Assembly (NCBI GenBank): GCA_964549505.1
Contig: CAZJVD010000002.1
Location: 124,001 to 188,000 of the forward strand
Length of the DNA stretch: 64,000 bases
Source of the DNA: CAZJVD01 sp964549505
Lineage (GTDB): Bacteria; Bdellovibrionota; UBA1018; CAZJVD01
Direction: 5' to 3'
The notes beneath the pieces were generated by a model that saw only the letters and a program-made list of their open reading frames with translations, was not told the DNA's origin and ran no database searches. Position numbers and translations under genes: made by a program. Below, in pieces: positions 1-8,489 of this stretch; within the stretch, counting starts at the first letter, position 1, and every line of letters starts with the position of its first letter.

Positions 1-630
1 CCCGATTGGAGCGCACTTCATAGGTTCTGGTTCTCATCGCCACCGGCTCAGCTCGACAACAGCGACAGCGTGCAGGCCTATCTAAACGAACGAAATACGA
101 TTTGGTTTGGCAAAGATCCTACCGTCGACAGGACCATCCACGAACGCTTTGCTCCCTGGCTCGACCTGGCTGCAACCGGAAAACTTTCCGCATGGCTTGA
201 GCAACCTCAGTCGGCGATCAGCCTGATCGTCCTATTCGATCAAGTGCCTCGTAATTCGTTCCGAGAATCCTCGCGAATGTTTGCTTACGATGCTCATGCC
301 TTAACAACGAGTCTGAATGCCATGGAACGTTTTGAGAAAACTCTTTCCGTCTTCGAACGATCGTTTTTGTATTTGCCACTCGAGCATTCGGAGGATCTGA
401 CCATCCAACGCTTATCGGTTACCAAGTTCGAAGCACTTGCGAAGGACTGTACCCATACCGCGTACACCGCAGCAATACATGAGAACTTCAGTGAAAATCT
501 CGACTATGCCCGACGCCATCTTGAGATCATCGAACGATTTGGTCGCTTTCCACACCGTAACGGAATTCTTCGACGTGATTCAACGCCCGAAGAGATTGAG
601 TTCCTCAAGACGCCGCGAAGCAGCTTTTAA
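1..630 (+). CDS. DUF924 family protein, 5' end cut by window edge
   Basis: The reading frame is open from base 1. The residues before the first possible internal start (GTG at 70) include HRFWF, which matches the conserved N-terminal FWF motif of DUF924 proteins, so the true start lies left of the window. The LIVLFDQVPRN and FAYDAHAL motifs and the C-terminal GRFPHRN motif are family hallmarks. DUF924 proteins are small, helical, soluble proteins of unknown biochemical role, usually about 180-200 aa, so only a few N-terminal residues should be missing. The stop codon abuts the ATG of aat with no gap, which suggests co-transcription and translational coupling. Family assignment is firm; function is unknown. 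Confidence 0.85.
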   Translation, partial: PDWSALHRFWFSSPPAQLDNSDSVQAYLNERNTIWFGKDPTVDRTIHERFAPWLDLAATGKLSAWLEQPQSAISLIVLFDQVPRNSFRESSRMFAYDAHALTTSLNAMERFEKTLSVFERSFLYLPLEHSEDLTIQRLSVTKFEALAKDCTHTAYTAAIHENFSENLDYARRHLEIIERFGRFPHRNGILRRDSTPEEIEFLKTPRSSF

Positions 631-1302
631 ATGAAATCGGATCTCCCCCCCTCCCCTCTCGACTTCGATCCCGACGCCAGCGACCTTCCGCGCGACGATC
701 TTGTCGCTGTTGGAGGAGACTTTTCGGTCGCGACACTCCTGATAGCGTACAGCAAGGGTCTGTTCCCGTGGCCGGTTGGACCTTACGATCTGCTTTGGTT
801 CTATCCAGTCGATAGGGCCGTTTTATTTTTCGAAGATTTCAAGGTTTCACGATCCACAGAACGTGATCGCAAGAAAGCAAAGCTTGTCTACTCCATCGAC
901 CAACATTTCGACGACGTGATCGCTAAGTGCGCTGACGTCCCACGACCCGAGGGCGCCGGAACATGGATCACATCCACGATCAATGAAGCCTATCGAAACC
1001 TGCATCGCGCGGGACTCGCCCATAGCTTCGAAGTATCCCGCGAAGGAAAACTCGTGGGGGGTGTTTATGGAGTCTCCGTTCGCGGAGCCTTTGCTGCCGA
1101 AAGCATGTTCTATGAAGAGAAAAACACATCGAAACACGCGCTCGCGTTCCTCGTCGAGACGCTATCAGCACGCGGTTTGAATTGGATGGACTGCCAGGTT
1201 CTCAATCCGTTCACCAAAAGCATCGGAGCTAAAGAGATCTCGCGCAAAGCGTTTCGGGCGCTCCTTCGAGAGACCCAGACCTTGGGTCTAAGGATTTTCT
1301 GA
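631..1302 (+). CDS. aat: Leucyl/phenylalanyl-tRNA--protein transferase
   Basis: Aat moves Leu or Phe from aminoacyl-tRNA onto N-terminal Lys or Arg of proteins and so creates a primary N-degron in the cytoplasm. At 223 aa it has the usual length. Family signatures are all visible: GLFPW (43-47), WFYPVDRAVL (from 56), SRSTER, GTWIT (110-114), AHSFE (130-134), GGVYGVSV (143-150), ESMF, and DCQV (187-190) followed by SIGA. The ATG directly follows the DUF924 stop. The 3' end overlaps a convergent gene by 15 bp. ClpS and ClpA, which recognise and unfold Aat-modified substrates, are encoded 1.4-4.2 kb away. No key motif is missing. Confidence 0.95.
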   Translation: MKSDLPPSPLDFDPDASDLPRDDLVAVGGDFSVATLLIAYSKGLFPWPVGPYDLLWFYPVDRAVLFFEDFKVSRSTERDRKKAKLVYSIDQHFDDVIAKCADVPRPEGAGTWITSTINEAYRNLHRAGLAHSFEVSREGKLVGGVYGVSVRGAFAAESMFYEEKNTSKHALAFLVETLSARGLNWMDCQVLNPFTKSIGAKEISRKAFRALLRETQTLGLRIF

Positions 1303-2589
1303 GTTATCCCAGATTTGATATGTATCGCTCGCCGAATCACGAAAAACAAAATACGAGCCTTCTGGTTTGCTCCATATTTGCATCGTAACCGGTCCCTCAC
1401 CCCAGCGCGCTAGGATCCCGTGACCGGTACGTACAAGCTTTTGCACAACATCCGGATACCTCGATCCCCCCGACGAAATCCGATGCCATCGATCCGTGGA
1501 TAGGACAAGTCCGTAGGTCTGTTCCAGGTTCTCACGGAGCGATTCTGGAAACTCGACGCTTCCGTTTGGACGCATCTCAGCCGCAGAGGGGTAACGAGCC
1601 GTCAACGTAGCCGCGGTGATCTGGGCTGCGACCGTATCCGTAACTCCCGACAAAGCCGCAATCCGGCGAACTTCGCTAGGCAGAAGCTTGTCGGCATGAT
1701 TTCGTAAGAACTCTTCCACGCTGATCCGCGGAAAACTTTTCACCGACTCATCATCGAGAAGCGATGCTCGGCGCAGAATCGACAAAAGCTGAAAGTAGTA
1801 TTCGAACAGCCGCTCGGCACAGAGCGGAGTGACGACAAGGCTACGGGTTTTGATCATCTTCAAGAGCGTTTGGGACAGCGCTCGGAACACATGCATCGCA
1901 AGAACTCTCGAGATCGCCCCGAGCGTCTTGCTATTTGTCTGGCCACTCCTCTGGGCACTTTTGACATGATAAGCGAGAACCGTTATCGCTACGTCGAGTC
2001 GAGCATCTAACGAGCTATCGGATACACGTTGAGCCTCACCACGAATCACAAAACTATTGAGAGACTGATACGCCATCCAAAGAAAAACGGGCAGGTCCGT
2101 ATACCCCCGAACGGCAGCATCCATTCGTACAAAAAGACGCTCCATCTCGAGACCAGTCCACTCGGGTCCGAAGACACCGGCATCCCAACCAAGACCTAAG
2201 ATCGCCTGGAGATCCTCATTCGATCGCCGCGTGAAAAGCGCACGCAAGTAGAGAAGCGAAGCCGCGCGTTCTGTTTCACCCATCGCAAGCATGCCGGCTT
2301 CCTCTAGAAGTCCCCCACTCGATCCGGCGACCCAAGAGCCATGCATTTTCGACATCACTTCCATCGGACCTCGAACGTTCAGATCGCGATTGATATCCGT
2401 AAATAGAAGATTCTTATCGAGTTCAAACAGACCGAGACCACCGAGTTCCCTCACTCGATGAAGGAGAATGCCACAATGACTGAGTTTGCTTTCAGGCCCA
2501 CCAGCCTGCGTCGCGGCCGCCATGAACATGCAAAAGCTTACGAAAGCGGTTTTGAAATATGGATACGAAGGAAGTCCCACGGCCACCAT
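1288..2589 (-). CDS. Secreted protein of unknown function
   Basis: This 433-aa protein has a likely Sec signal peptide: the segment around FKTAFVSFCMFMAAA followed by TQAGG, with cleavage near residue 30. I recognise no domain. The mature part is mostly helical in character, with alternating Leu/Arg/Glu-rich stretches and a Trp/Gly-rich C-terminus. It lies 70 nt downstream of clpA on the same strand, so it may be the last gene of that long operon. Its 3' end overlaps aat convergently. The ATG at 2589 was chosen because the signal peptide follows it, although no good ribosome-binding site precedes it; a start a few codons on is possible. Confidence 0.72.
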   Translation of the reverse strand: MVAVGLPSYPYFKTAFVSFCMFMAAATQAGGPESKLSHCGILLHRVRELGGLGLFELDKNLLFTDINRDLNVRGPMEVMSKMHGSWVAGSSGGLLEEAGMLAMGETERAASLLYLRALFTRRSNEDLQAILGLGWDAGVFGPEWTGLEMERLFVRMDAAVRGYTDLPVFLWMAYQSLNSFVIRGEAQRVSDSSLDARLDVAITVLAYHVKSAQRSGQTNSKTLGAISRVLAMHVFRALSQTLLKMIKTRSLVVTPLCAERLFEYYFQLLSILRRASLLDDESVKSFPRISVEEFLRNHADKLLPSEVRRIAALSGVTDTVAAQITAATLTARYPSAAEMRPNGSVEFPESLRENLEQTYGLVLSTDRWHRISSGGSRYPDVVQKLVRTGHGILARWGEGPVTMQIWSKPEGSYFVFRDSASDTYQIWDNSENP

Positions 2590-2659
2590 TTACACTGCGC
2601 GGAGTCATTACGCAAGACAGTGTCCTAGATTTATGCTTTTCTTAAATGATTTCGTTCGG

Positions 2660-5176
2660 CTACTTCCCGCCGTTCGAGCCTTCGTCTTCCGGTGCTGAAC
2701 CGTGCCCGGCAGCTGCCGTTTCATCAGAATCCGAAGAATCCGGGCTTTCGCGCGCACTATCAATAACGAACTGAATATCACCCTGCGGGTCGGTCTCGAC
2801 AATCGATCGTGGGAAATCGCGCGCCGTCTGACTCGCAAGAAACAACCGAACCTTGCCACCGTGTTCAAGCGCTCCGAAAAGAATGTGCTCCGAGAGGGGT
2901 TTCTTAATTCGATCCTGAATCAGGCGCGCCATCGGACGAGCGCCCAGCTTCCGATCATAGCCGCGCACGGCGAGCCATTCGCGGACCTCACCATCGATCT
3001 CGATTTCGACTTTCTTTGCGAGCAACTGGGACTCCAGCTCGGCAATCTGCTTACCAACGACCTGCGCGATGGTGACAGGATCAAGAGCGTTAAAGTACAC
3101 AACGCTGTCCAGACGGTTTCGAAACTCGGGACTGAACGCGCGCTCGACTTCTGGCTTCGAAACGCTGAGCTTCTTGACCGCTTGTTTCGTCTCGGCATCC
3201 TTTTCAAAGGATAGGCGATCGCCGATGAACCCTCGATCGAGTTCTCGCGAACCAACGTTCGACGTAAGAACAATGATCGAGTTTTTAAAATCCACTTTAC
3301 GGCCGTTATTATCCGTCAGTGTTCCGTGATCCATGATTTGCAGCAAAATATTCCAGATATCGAAGTGAGCTTTCTCAATTTCGTCGAGCAAAACAACGGA
3401 GTGCGGGTTCTTAAGAACAGCATCGGTTAAAAGACCAGCTTGCTCAAAACCCACGTATCCCGGAGGCGCCCCAATCAAACGAGAGACCGTGTGCTTTTCC
3501 ATGTACTCACTCATGTCAAAGCGCAGAAACGGGACACCCATACTGAGTGCGAGCTGTTTCGTCAGTTCTGTTTTACCAACCCCGGTCGGTCCGCAGAACA
3601 AGAACGACCCAATCGGTTTGTCGGGCGCTCGTAAACCGGATCGCGACAGACGAATCGCAGTCACAACACTCTCAATCGCTTCGTCCTGACCGAAAATCGT
3701 CATCTTCAAATCGCGCTCGAGATTTTTAAGACGTGTCTTCTGACTCGAAGAAACACTGCGTGCCGGAATACGCGCGATCTTTGCGATCATTTCTTCCATA
3801 GCGACAGCTTCGATCTGCGGCCACGAAACATCGGCCGTCTGACCAGCGCGCTTCAAACGCGACTGCGCGCCTACTTCGTCCATAATGTCGATCGCCTTGT
3901 CAGGCAAGAATCGATCATGAATATGCTTTGCGGTTAGTTGAACAGCGGCGCGGATTGCTTCCGTGCTGTACCGGACGTGATGGTAGTCTTCATAGCGCGG
4001 CTTGAGCCCCTCAAGAATCTGCACCGCATCTTCCTGAGACGGTTCGGGAACTTCGATCTTTTGAAACCGGCGCGCAAGCGCCGAATCTTTTTCAAAAACG
4101 TTTCGGTATTCTTTGTACGTCGTCGAACCGATCACCTGAATCTCACCGCGCGACAGCAACGGTTTGAGCATGTTGGACGCATCCATCACACTGCCTGTGA
4201 CCGCTCCAGCACCAATGATCGTGTGTATTTCGTCAATCAAGACAACCGGGCGCATGCCGGCCTCACGCTTCGCTTCGAGCGCCGACAAGACTTTCTTGAA
4301 ACGCGACTCGAAGTCGCCGCGAAACTTAGCGCCCGCGAGCAACGCGCTCATATCGAGCGAATAGACGATGACGTTCTTGAGAATTTCAGGAACTTCTCCC
4401 TCGACCACACGTACGGCGAGACCTTCGGCGAGCGCCGTCTTTCCGACGCCAGCTTCGCCGACAAGAAGAGGATTGTTCTTTTGGCGACGACAAAGAACCT
4501 GGACCATGCGCTCGAGTTCGAGCGCTCGACCGATCAGCGGATCGATCTTTCCCAGGCGTGCACGTTCGTTCAAGTCGGTCGCGAACTGATCGAGCGCGCT
4601 GGCAGTCGCTCGCGCGGCAGCTGACTTCACAGATCGAGGTCGTGTCGTGGCCGGGGCTGTCTCGGAGTTCTCGCTCAGATTCTCAGATGTGGTCACGGGG
4701 TTCGAGCTCTCGTCGCCACCGTGACTGATCACAGCGATCACATCAAGGCGCTTGATACCTTGTTTCTCGAGCACGTGTTGCGCAAAACTGTCTTTAGACT
4801 GAAACATTGCAACCAGCAGATCCTCAGGAGTGATCTCATCTTTCCCAGCTGATTGAACATGAAAGAGCGCACGCTGAACCATGCGCTGAATACTCAGTGT
4901 CGCCACCGGATGCTGCATGATCGCATTTTCTAACGAGTCGCTCTGTTGTTCGGGGGGAGCTTTGACCTTGTGCTTTGGAACTTCTGAATCGAGATACTTC
5001 TCCAGCTCCGCGCGAAGTGTCTCGACGCGTCCACCACAAGCCTTGAGAATATCCTCGATGCCCGCTTCTTCTAAAAGGCTAAGGAGCACGTGCTCCAACG
5101 TGAAGTATTCGTGGCGACGCTCAAAAGCGAATCGCACGGCTCGGTTGAGAACTTCTTCTGCTTCTTTTCCTATCAC
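2660..5176 (-). CDS. clpA: ATP-dependent Clp protease ATP-binding subunit ClpA
   Basis: ClpA is the AAA+ unfoldase that feeds substrates to ClpP; with ClpS it degrades N-degron proteins. The 838-aa sequence has the Clp_N double repeat (about 1-150), a low-complexity linker (about 155-195), AAA domain 1 with Walker A GEAGVGKT (240-247) and Walker B VVLIDEIH (about 311-318), and AAA domain 2 with GPTGVGKT (529-536) and VVLLDEIEKA (about 594). No ClpB/ClpC-type middle coiled coil is present, which separates it from those paralogues. The ClpP-docking loop, usually IGL or IGF, reads GFIGDRLSF (649-657). The C-terminal tail is acidic and longer than in E. coli. clpS lies 35 nt upstream. Confidence 0.97.
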   Translation of the reverse strand: MIGKEAEEVLNRAVRFAFERRHEYFTLEHVLLSLLEEAGIEDILKACGGRVETLRAELEKYLDSEVPKHKVKAPPEQQSDSLENAIMQHPVATLSIQRMVQRALFHVQSAGKDEITPEDLLVAMFQSKDSFAQHVLEKQGIKRLDVIAVISHGGDESSNPVTTSENLSENSETAPATTRPRSVKSAAARATASALDQFATDLNERARLGKIDPLIGRALELERMVQVLCRRQKNNPLLVGEAGVGKTALAEGLAVRVVEGEVPEILKNVIVYSLDMSALLAGAKFRGDFESRFKKVLSALEAKREAGMRPVVLIDEIHTIIGAGAVTGSVMDASNMLKPLLSRGEIQVIGSTTYKEYRNVFEKDSALARRFQKIEVPEPSQEDAVQILEGLKPRYEDYHHVRYSTEAIRAAVQLTAKHIHDRFLPDKAIDIMDEVGAQSRLKRAGQTADVSWPQIEAVAMEEMIAKIARIPARSVSSSQKTRLKNLERDLKMTIFGQDEAIESVVTAIRLSRSGLRAPDKPIGSFLFCGPTGVGKTELTKQLALSMGVPFLRFDMSEYMEKHTVSRLIGAPPGYVGFEQAGLLTDAVLKNPHSVVLLDEIEKAHFDIWNILLQIMDHGTLTDNNGRKVDFKNSIIVLTSNVGSRELDRGFIGDRLSFEKDAETKQAVKKLSVSKPEVERAFSPEFRNRLDSVVYFNALDPVTIAQVVGKQIAELESQLLAKKVEIEIDGEVREWLAVRGYDRKLGARPMARLIQDRIKKPLSEHILFGALEHGGKVRLFLASQTARDFPRSIVETDPQGDIQFVIDSARESPDSSDSDETAAAGHGSAPEDEGSNGGK

Positions 5177-5211
5177 TTTTTACCCGTTCCTCTAATTCCA
5201 ACTATGGGATC

Positions 5212-5547
5212 TCATTTTTCCTCGTCAAGCGGCTCCCAGGTGCACTTGAGGGGAAACCCTTTCTTTCTCGCATATTGCGTCACTTGGGAACATTTCGTCT
5301 CCGCGATTTCAAACGGATAGACCCCTGCAACTCCTCGGCCTTCTTGATGGACTTTAAACATAATCGCTGTTGCCTCAACACGATTCCTTTCAAAGAACTT
5401 CTCCAAAACTTCGACGACAAAATCCATGGTCGAATAGTCGTCATTGTGGAGAATCACCGCATACTTTCGCGGCGGGCGAAGATCCGACTCGTCCTCAAGC
5501 ACCGTAGCGCCGCTAGGATCGGAGTCCGTTCTTTCATTTTCGTTCAT
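5212..5547 (-). CDS. clpS: ATP-dependent Clp protease adaptor ClpS
   Basis: ClpS binds proteins with N-terminal Leu, Phe, Tyr or Trp and delivers them to ClpA. The 111-aa protein has the usual flexible acidic N-terminus followed by the folded core. The N-degron pocket residues known from E. coli ClpS are all kept, shifted by one: Asn35, Asp36, Met41, Met63 and His67 (HNDDYSTMD and VHQEG motifs). It should therefore be a canonical reader of bulky hydrophobic N-termini rather than a narrow-specificity ClpS2. It overlaps the upstream PilZ-like gene by 4 bp (ATGA) and is followed by clpA, so all three are probably co-translated. Confidence 0.97.
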   Translation of the reverse strand: MNENERTDSDPSGATVLEDESDLRPPRKYAVILHNDDYSTMDFVVEVLEKFFERNRVEATAIMFKVHQEGRGVAGVYPFEIAETKCSQVTQYARKKGFPLKCTWEPLDEEK

Positions 5548-6323
5548 GAACCAGAATTCCCTAGATACGAGAGAAGTGACTCACGGGTGGGTTTGTCGAG
5601 TTGCGAAATATTTCCGAGAAATTTTCGAGCGACTTGCAAAATCTCGTCGGGCACCGCTCCGTGAAAATGAATTTCCTGAAGAGGCCGCGCGGAAGCCTTT
5701 CGAGACGACATTTCGTTCACGACATGGCCGTAACGAAGCGCAAGACCTGCTCCGCCTTCGAGCTGATTGCCAAAAAAACTGAGAAAGAACTTTTTGACGA
5801 CCGGTTCGGCTCCAGGACGTCCGTCAACCACAAGCGAAAGCTCGCAATTGTCCTGACCTCGAAAGAGCCTGAGACTTCCTTCGGGAAGACGCTCGAGAAT
5901 ATCGGGACGCACTTCGATCATCGCAAGGGCCGCGAGTTCTACTTCAAAATAACGGAGAACCATCCGGTGCATCTGATGAAGACCGCCCTCAAACTGACCG
6001 CCCACCATCGTGTCGGATACGCGCACGAGACGAATCCGTGCAGGAAACTCTTGACCCTCGAGCTGAAACATACCTTCCACCACCGTTCCGAGCTCCGGCC
6101 ATTGGTTGGATCCTTGACGATGAAACGCGACGCCGCTCGCCGAAAGATTGACGAGCGGAAGCTTGTCAGCAAACGCAGGAGCCGTCGGATGAAACTTGAT
6201 ACTGTGAAGCGGAAGCAATTGTACGCGACCCGCGCGAAGCGCACGGGGCGGAAGTCGGGACTGTCCGAGAATCCTTGATGTCAGTTCTGAAAACCATTCA
6301 CTTAAGCGTTTCATGACGTTCAC
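5544..6323 (-). CDS. PilZ-like domain protein
   Basis: The N-terminal third resembles a PilZ domain, the fold that binds cyclic di-GMP: an RxxxR-like element (RLPPR, near residue 25), a beta-rich stretch, and VNLSASGVAF, which fits the (D/N)xSxxG motif. The spacing between the two elements is longer than typical and the first motif sits in an Arg-rich region, so ligand binding is uncertain. The C-terminal half has no family I recognise. No signal peptide is present, so it is cytoplasmic. It overlaps clpS by ATGA and lies 18 nt after a lipoprotein gene, linking envelope genes to the clpSA pair. An internal ATG three codons in is an alternative start. Confidence 0.55.
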   Translation of the reverse strand: MNVMKRLSEWFSELTSRILGQSRLPPRALRAGRVQLLPLHSIKFHPTAPAFADKLPLVNLSASGVAFHRQGSNQWPELGTVVEGMFQLEGQEFPARIRLVRVSDTMVGGQFEGGLHQMHRMVLRYFEVELAALAMIEVRPDILERLPEGSLRLFRGQDNCELSLVVDGRPGAEPVVKKFFLSFFGNQLEGGAGLALRYGHVVNEMSSRKASARPLQEIHFHGAVPDEILQVARKFLGNISQLDKPTRESLLSYLGNSGS

Positions 6324-6329
6324 GGGGCA

Positions 6330-7142
6330 CTATGAATCACCACTATGTATTAGACGATGCACTCGGTTGAGAACTTCCCAGACCAAGACATCCCTACTAG
6401 CCATTTTAGCCCAAGACTCATGAAACTGAGCGTCCTTTTTCCCACGTTGCTCCAGCCCAAAATCAACACCGACGCCGGCCGTATCGGCTGCCCACTGCCC
6501 ATACCATCGATACAGCGCCTCATCGCCCTTTTCAGCCTGCTCCGCAATCACACGAAGGGCCTCCTCGCCTAAAACTCGCGCCATCGTAAAGGGTGAGCTT
6601 TCCGCAAAGATCGCCTCCGTCTTTGCGGCCTTTGCAAACACTTCTTCGTTCACACCCTCTGAACCCGCCTCGAGGTCCGCGTTCGACATAGGCTTTGCCA
6701 GTGGCAGTCCATCTTCGGCAGCAAAGACTCTCGGCTGTGACGTCGATTTCGCGAGGCGTCCGAGCTCGCGCAAGAAAACCGAAAGGGCCGCTGGATGAGC
6801 TCCTTTCGTTCGCGTCTCAAGCTCACGGTAAAACTGATTGCGGGTGAAACCCCGATAGATCCCTTCGTACGACGCACCTTCGTTCAATGTATGAACCCAG
6901 GACTTGAAAGTATCCGGCGAATTCGGCTTGGTTTTCCAAACGACATTGTAGAGCTCGTTCACAAACAATGCATGCGCACGTGTCTGCCCGAGCTCATCAC
7001 CCTCCTGAGAAGAGGTACGACTGAACAATCCGGAGAGCTTCGTGCGCCATCGACTCCAGATGCCTTCTGCCCGATCGCAACCGCTGAGGAACGAAAGACC
7101 CAGGAGACTCCACACGATCAGCGCGCAAGAGCGTCTCGTCAT
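6330..7142 (-). CDS. Lipoprotein of unknown function
   Basis: A canonical lipobox (LSGC, Cys22) ends a short basic and hydrophobic signal sequence, so the protein should be lipidated and attached to a membrane. The mature part (about 250 aa) is helical and has no domain I recognise. I preferred the ATG at 7142 over an in-frame GTG three codons upstream (7151) because an AGGG element lies about 10 nt before it. It sits between the barrel gene (12 nt) and the PilZ-like gene (6 nt) in the same operon, consistent with an envelope role. Confidence 0.75.
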   Translation of the reverse strand: MTRRSCALIVWSLLGLSFLSGCDRAEGIWSRWRTKLSGLFSRTSSQEGDELGQTRAHALFVNELYNVVWKTKPNSPDTFKSWVHTLNEGASYEGIYRGFTRNQFYRELETRTKGAHPAALSVFLRELGRLAKSTSQPRVFAAEDGLPLAKPMSNADLEAGSEGVNEEVFAKAAKTEAIFAESSPFTMARVLGEEALRVIAEQAEKGDEALYRWYGQWAADTAGVGVDFGLEQRGKKDAQFHESWAKMASRDVLVWEVLNRVHRLIHSGDS

Positions 7143-7154
7143 TGAGGACACGCC

Positions 7155-7922
7155 CTAGAATCCAAGCGCGACTTTCACACCAAAGTGATAGATGCCCGCA
7201 AAACTGTAGCCACCTTCGAAGGTTGTCTTCAACAAAAGAAAATCAAAAGGCAGCCCGAGGTAAACACGCCCCACTCCAAAGTTATGATGGGTCTGAACCC
7301 CAGGCGGTAACAGATTGAGATTCGGCACGAGAAGTTCCCCTGTTCCGAATTCGTAACCGACCGCTGCGTAGGGTTCGACAATCAAGAGAGGTATCGAAAG
7401 GACCGCATCCAAAGCCCAATGCGTGGTGTTGATGAACCACATCCGTGTGTTCGTATAACTTCCTCGAAAAGCGAGACTCGGAAAGAGATTTTCAAACCCG
7501 CGTTCTCGATCGGGCGCACCCAGTGCGGCCCACTTAAGATCAAGGCCCAGCGCCCGAAACTCGGAGAAGCGGATGTACGAGATCCCGGCCTCCGTACCGA
7601 AAGGAAGGCCCTTGTGCGCATTGATTCGTGGAAGCGGAAAAAACGGCGGGATCTTCGCATCCGAACTCACTTCGGCAGCGGCGTTTCGAAAATCGCGTGG
7701 TAGCGGCGTGAGTGTTCCCTCGATACCGACATCGATACCAATGAAGGTTGGCAATGGCGTTGCGGGCATGTAAGCGCGATGGCTCGTTGCGATCGCAGCC
7801 GTTTCAATCAGTTTTTCGGTAAATCCTGTCGTCAAGTGACCCGGACGATCCAGATCAATCGCCGCATGAGCGACACTCGCCGAAACCACCCAAAGTAAAA
7901 CACTTAAACGTAACATATGCAT
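7155..7922 (-). CDS. Outer-membrane beta-barrel-like protein
   Basis: This 255-aa protein has a signal peptide ending SVAHA-AID. The mature part shows alternating aromatic/hydrophobic strands (GISYIRFSEF, RGSYTNTRMWF, VEPYAAVGYEFG, TTFEGGYSFAGIY) and ends in Phe (KVALGF), the usual signal for BAM-mediated insertion. It lies 6 nt after the DUF1318 lipoprotein gene and just before another lipoprotein gene. It could be an integral outer-membrane partner of the YdbH/YdbL-type system, but that is inference from position only. An AAGAGGT element precedes the chosen ATG; a second ATG two codons on would also work. Confidence 0.7.
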   Translation of the reverse strand: MHMLRLSVLLWVVSASVAHAAIDLDRPGHLTTGFTEKLIETAAIATSHRAYMPATPLPTFIGIDVGIEGTLTPLPRDFRNAAAEVSSDAKIPPFFPLPRINAHKGLPFGTEAGISYIRFSEFRALGLDLKWAALGAPDRERGFENLFPSLAFRGSYTNTRMWFINTTHWALDAVLSIPLLIVEPYAAVGYEFGTGELLVPNLNLLPPGVQTHHNFGVGRVYLGLPFDFLLLKTTFEGGYSFAGIYHFGVKVALGF

Positions 7923-7928
7923 GCTGGA

Positions 7929-8489
7929 CTACCTCTTCGACTGCCGTTCTTTGAATTTTCGAACAAAAGACTGATAAAAGTTTTCGCGTAACTTGGTTTC
8001 AGGATAGCGATTGTTTTTCGAGATCGTCTTGTAGAGCTCCTCGCGATCCTCGTTCTCGGCTTCGGTGACCTGCTTGACTGCTTTCCTTTCATCCTCGGTC
8101 TTCGCCGCACCTGCGTTTCGAACCTCGAGTGTTCCGTCAGGGCTTTCAGCGATAATGCCCTTTGCCTTAAAGGCGTCGATCTTATCCAAACGTGTTGCCA
8201 TGCGATCGAGATACGGTTTTGTTTCAGGTGTTAACGTTGAAAACTCAGGAGCCTCCGCGCTCGCTGTCGCAATCAACATATTTATAAGACGGGACACGAC
8301 GGTCTGAAAATGCTCACCCGCCGTTGCGCTCGTCGAACCACCTTTTTTCGTACGGTAGAGTTCGTCGACAAAATCGTCGGTCGCCTTTTGCACCGTCGCT
8401 TCTGGAAAGTTTACATTGACGGTCACGCACGCTGTCGCGATCGACAACAAACTAAAAACCGTTAGGAAGACATTCGCTTTCGACTTCAT
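7929..8489 (-). CDS. ydbL: DUF1318 (YdbL-type) lipoprotein
   Basis: The C-terminal half carries the DUF1318/YdbL pattern: a KAKGIIAESPDG segment, then an Asn/Glu/Asp-Arg-rich helix (ENEDREELYKTI) and a final basic helix. In E. coli, YdbL acts with YdbH and YnbE in lipid transport between the membranes. Unlike E. coli YdbL, this protein starts with a lipobox-like ATAC, and the mature N-terminus (VTVNVNFPEATVQKA, then DDFVDELY) resembles the short YnbE lipoprotein. No separate ynbE is present: the gene overlaps ydbH by 38 bp. It may therefore be a natural YnbE-YdbL fusion (inference). Length is 186 aa against about 110 for YdbL alone. Confidence 0.72.
   Translation of the reverse strand: MKSKANVFLTVFSLLSIATACVTVNVNFPEATVQKATDDFVDELYRTKKGGSTSATAGEHFQTVVSRLINMLIATASAEAPEFSTLTPETKPYLDRMATRLDKIDAFKAKGIIAESPDGTLEVRNAGAAKTEDERKAVKQVTEAENEDREELYKTISKNNRYPETKLRENFYQSFVRKFKERQSKR

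Noticed and set aside
3938..4624. 228-codon open frame on the plus strand
   Set aside because: Lies entirely antisense to clpA, is rich in Arg and Phe as expected from reverse-strand reading, and has no homology I recognise.
5601..6278. 225-codon open frame on the plus strand
   Set aside because: Antisense to the PilZ-like gene, which has better start, spacing and motif support.
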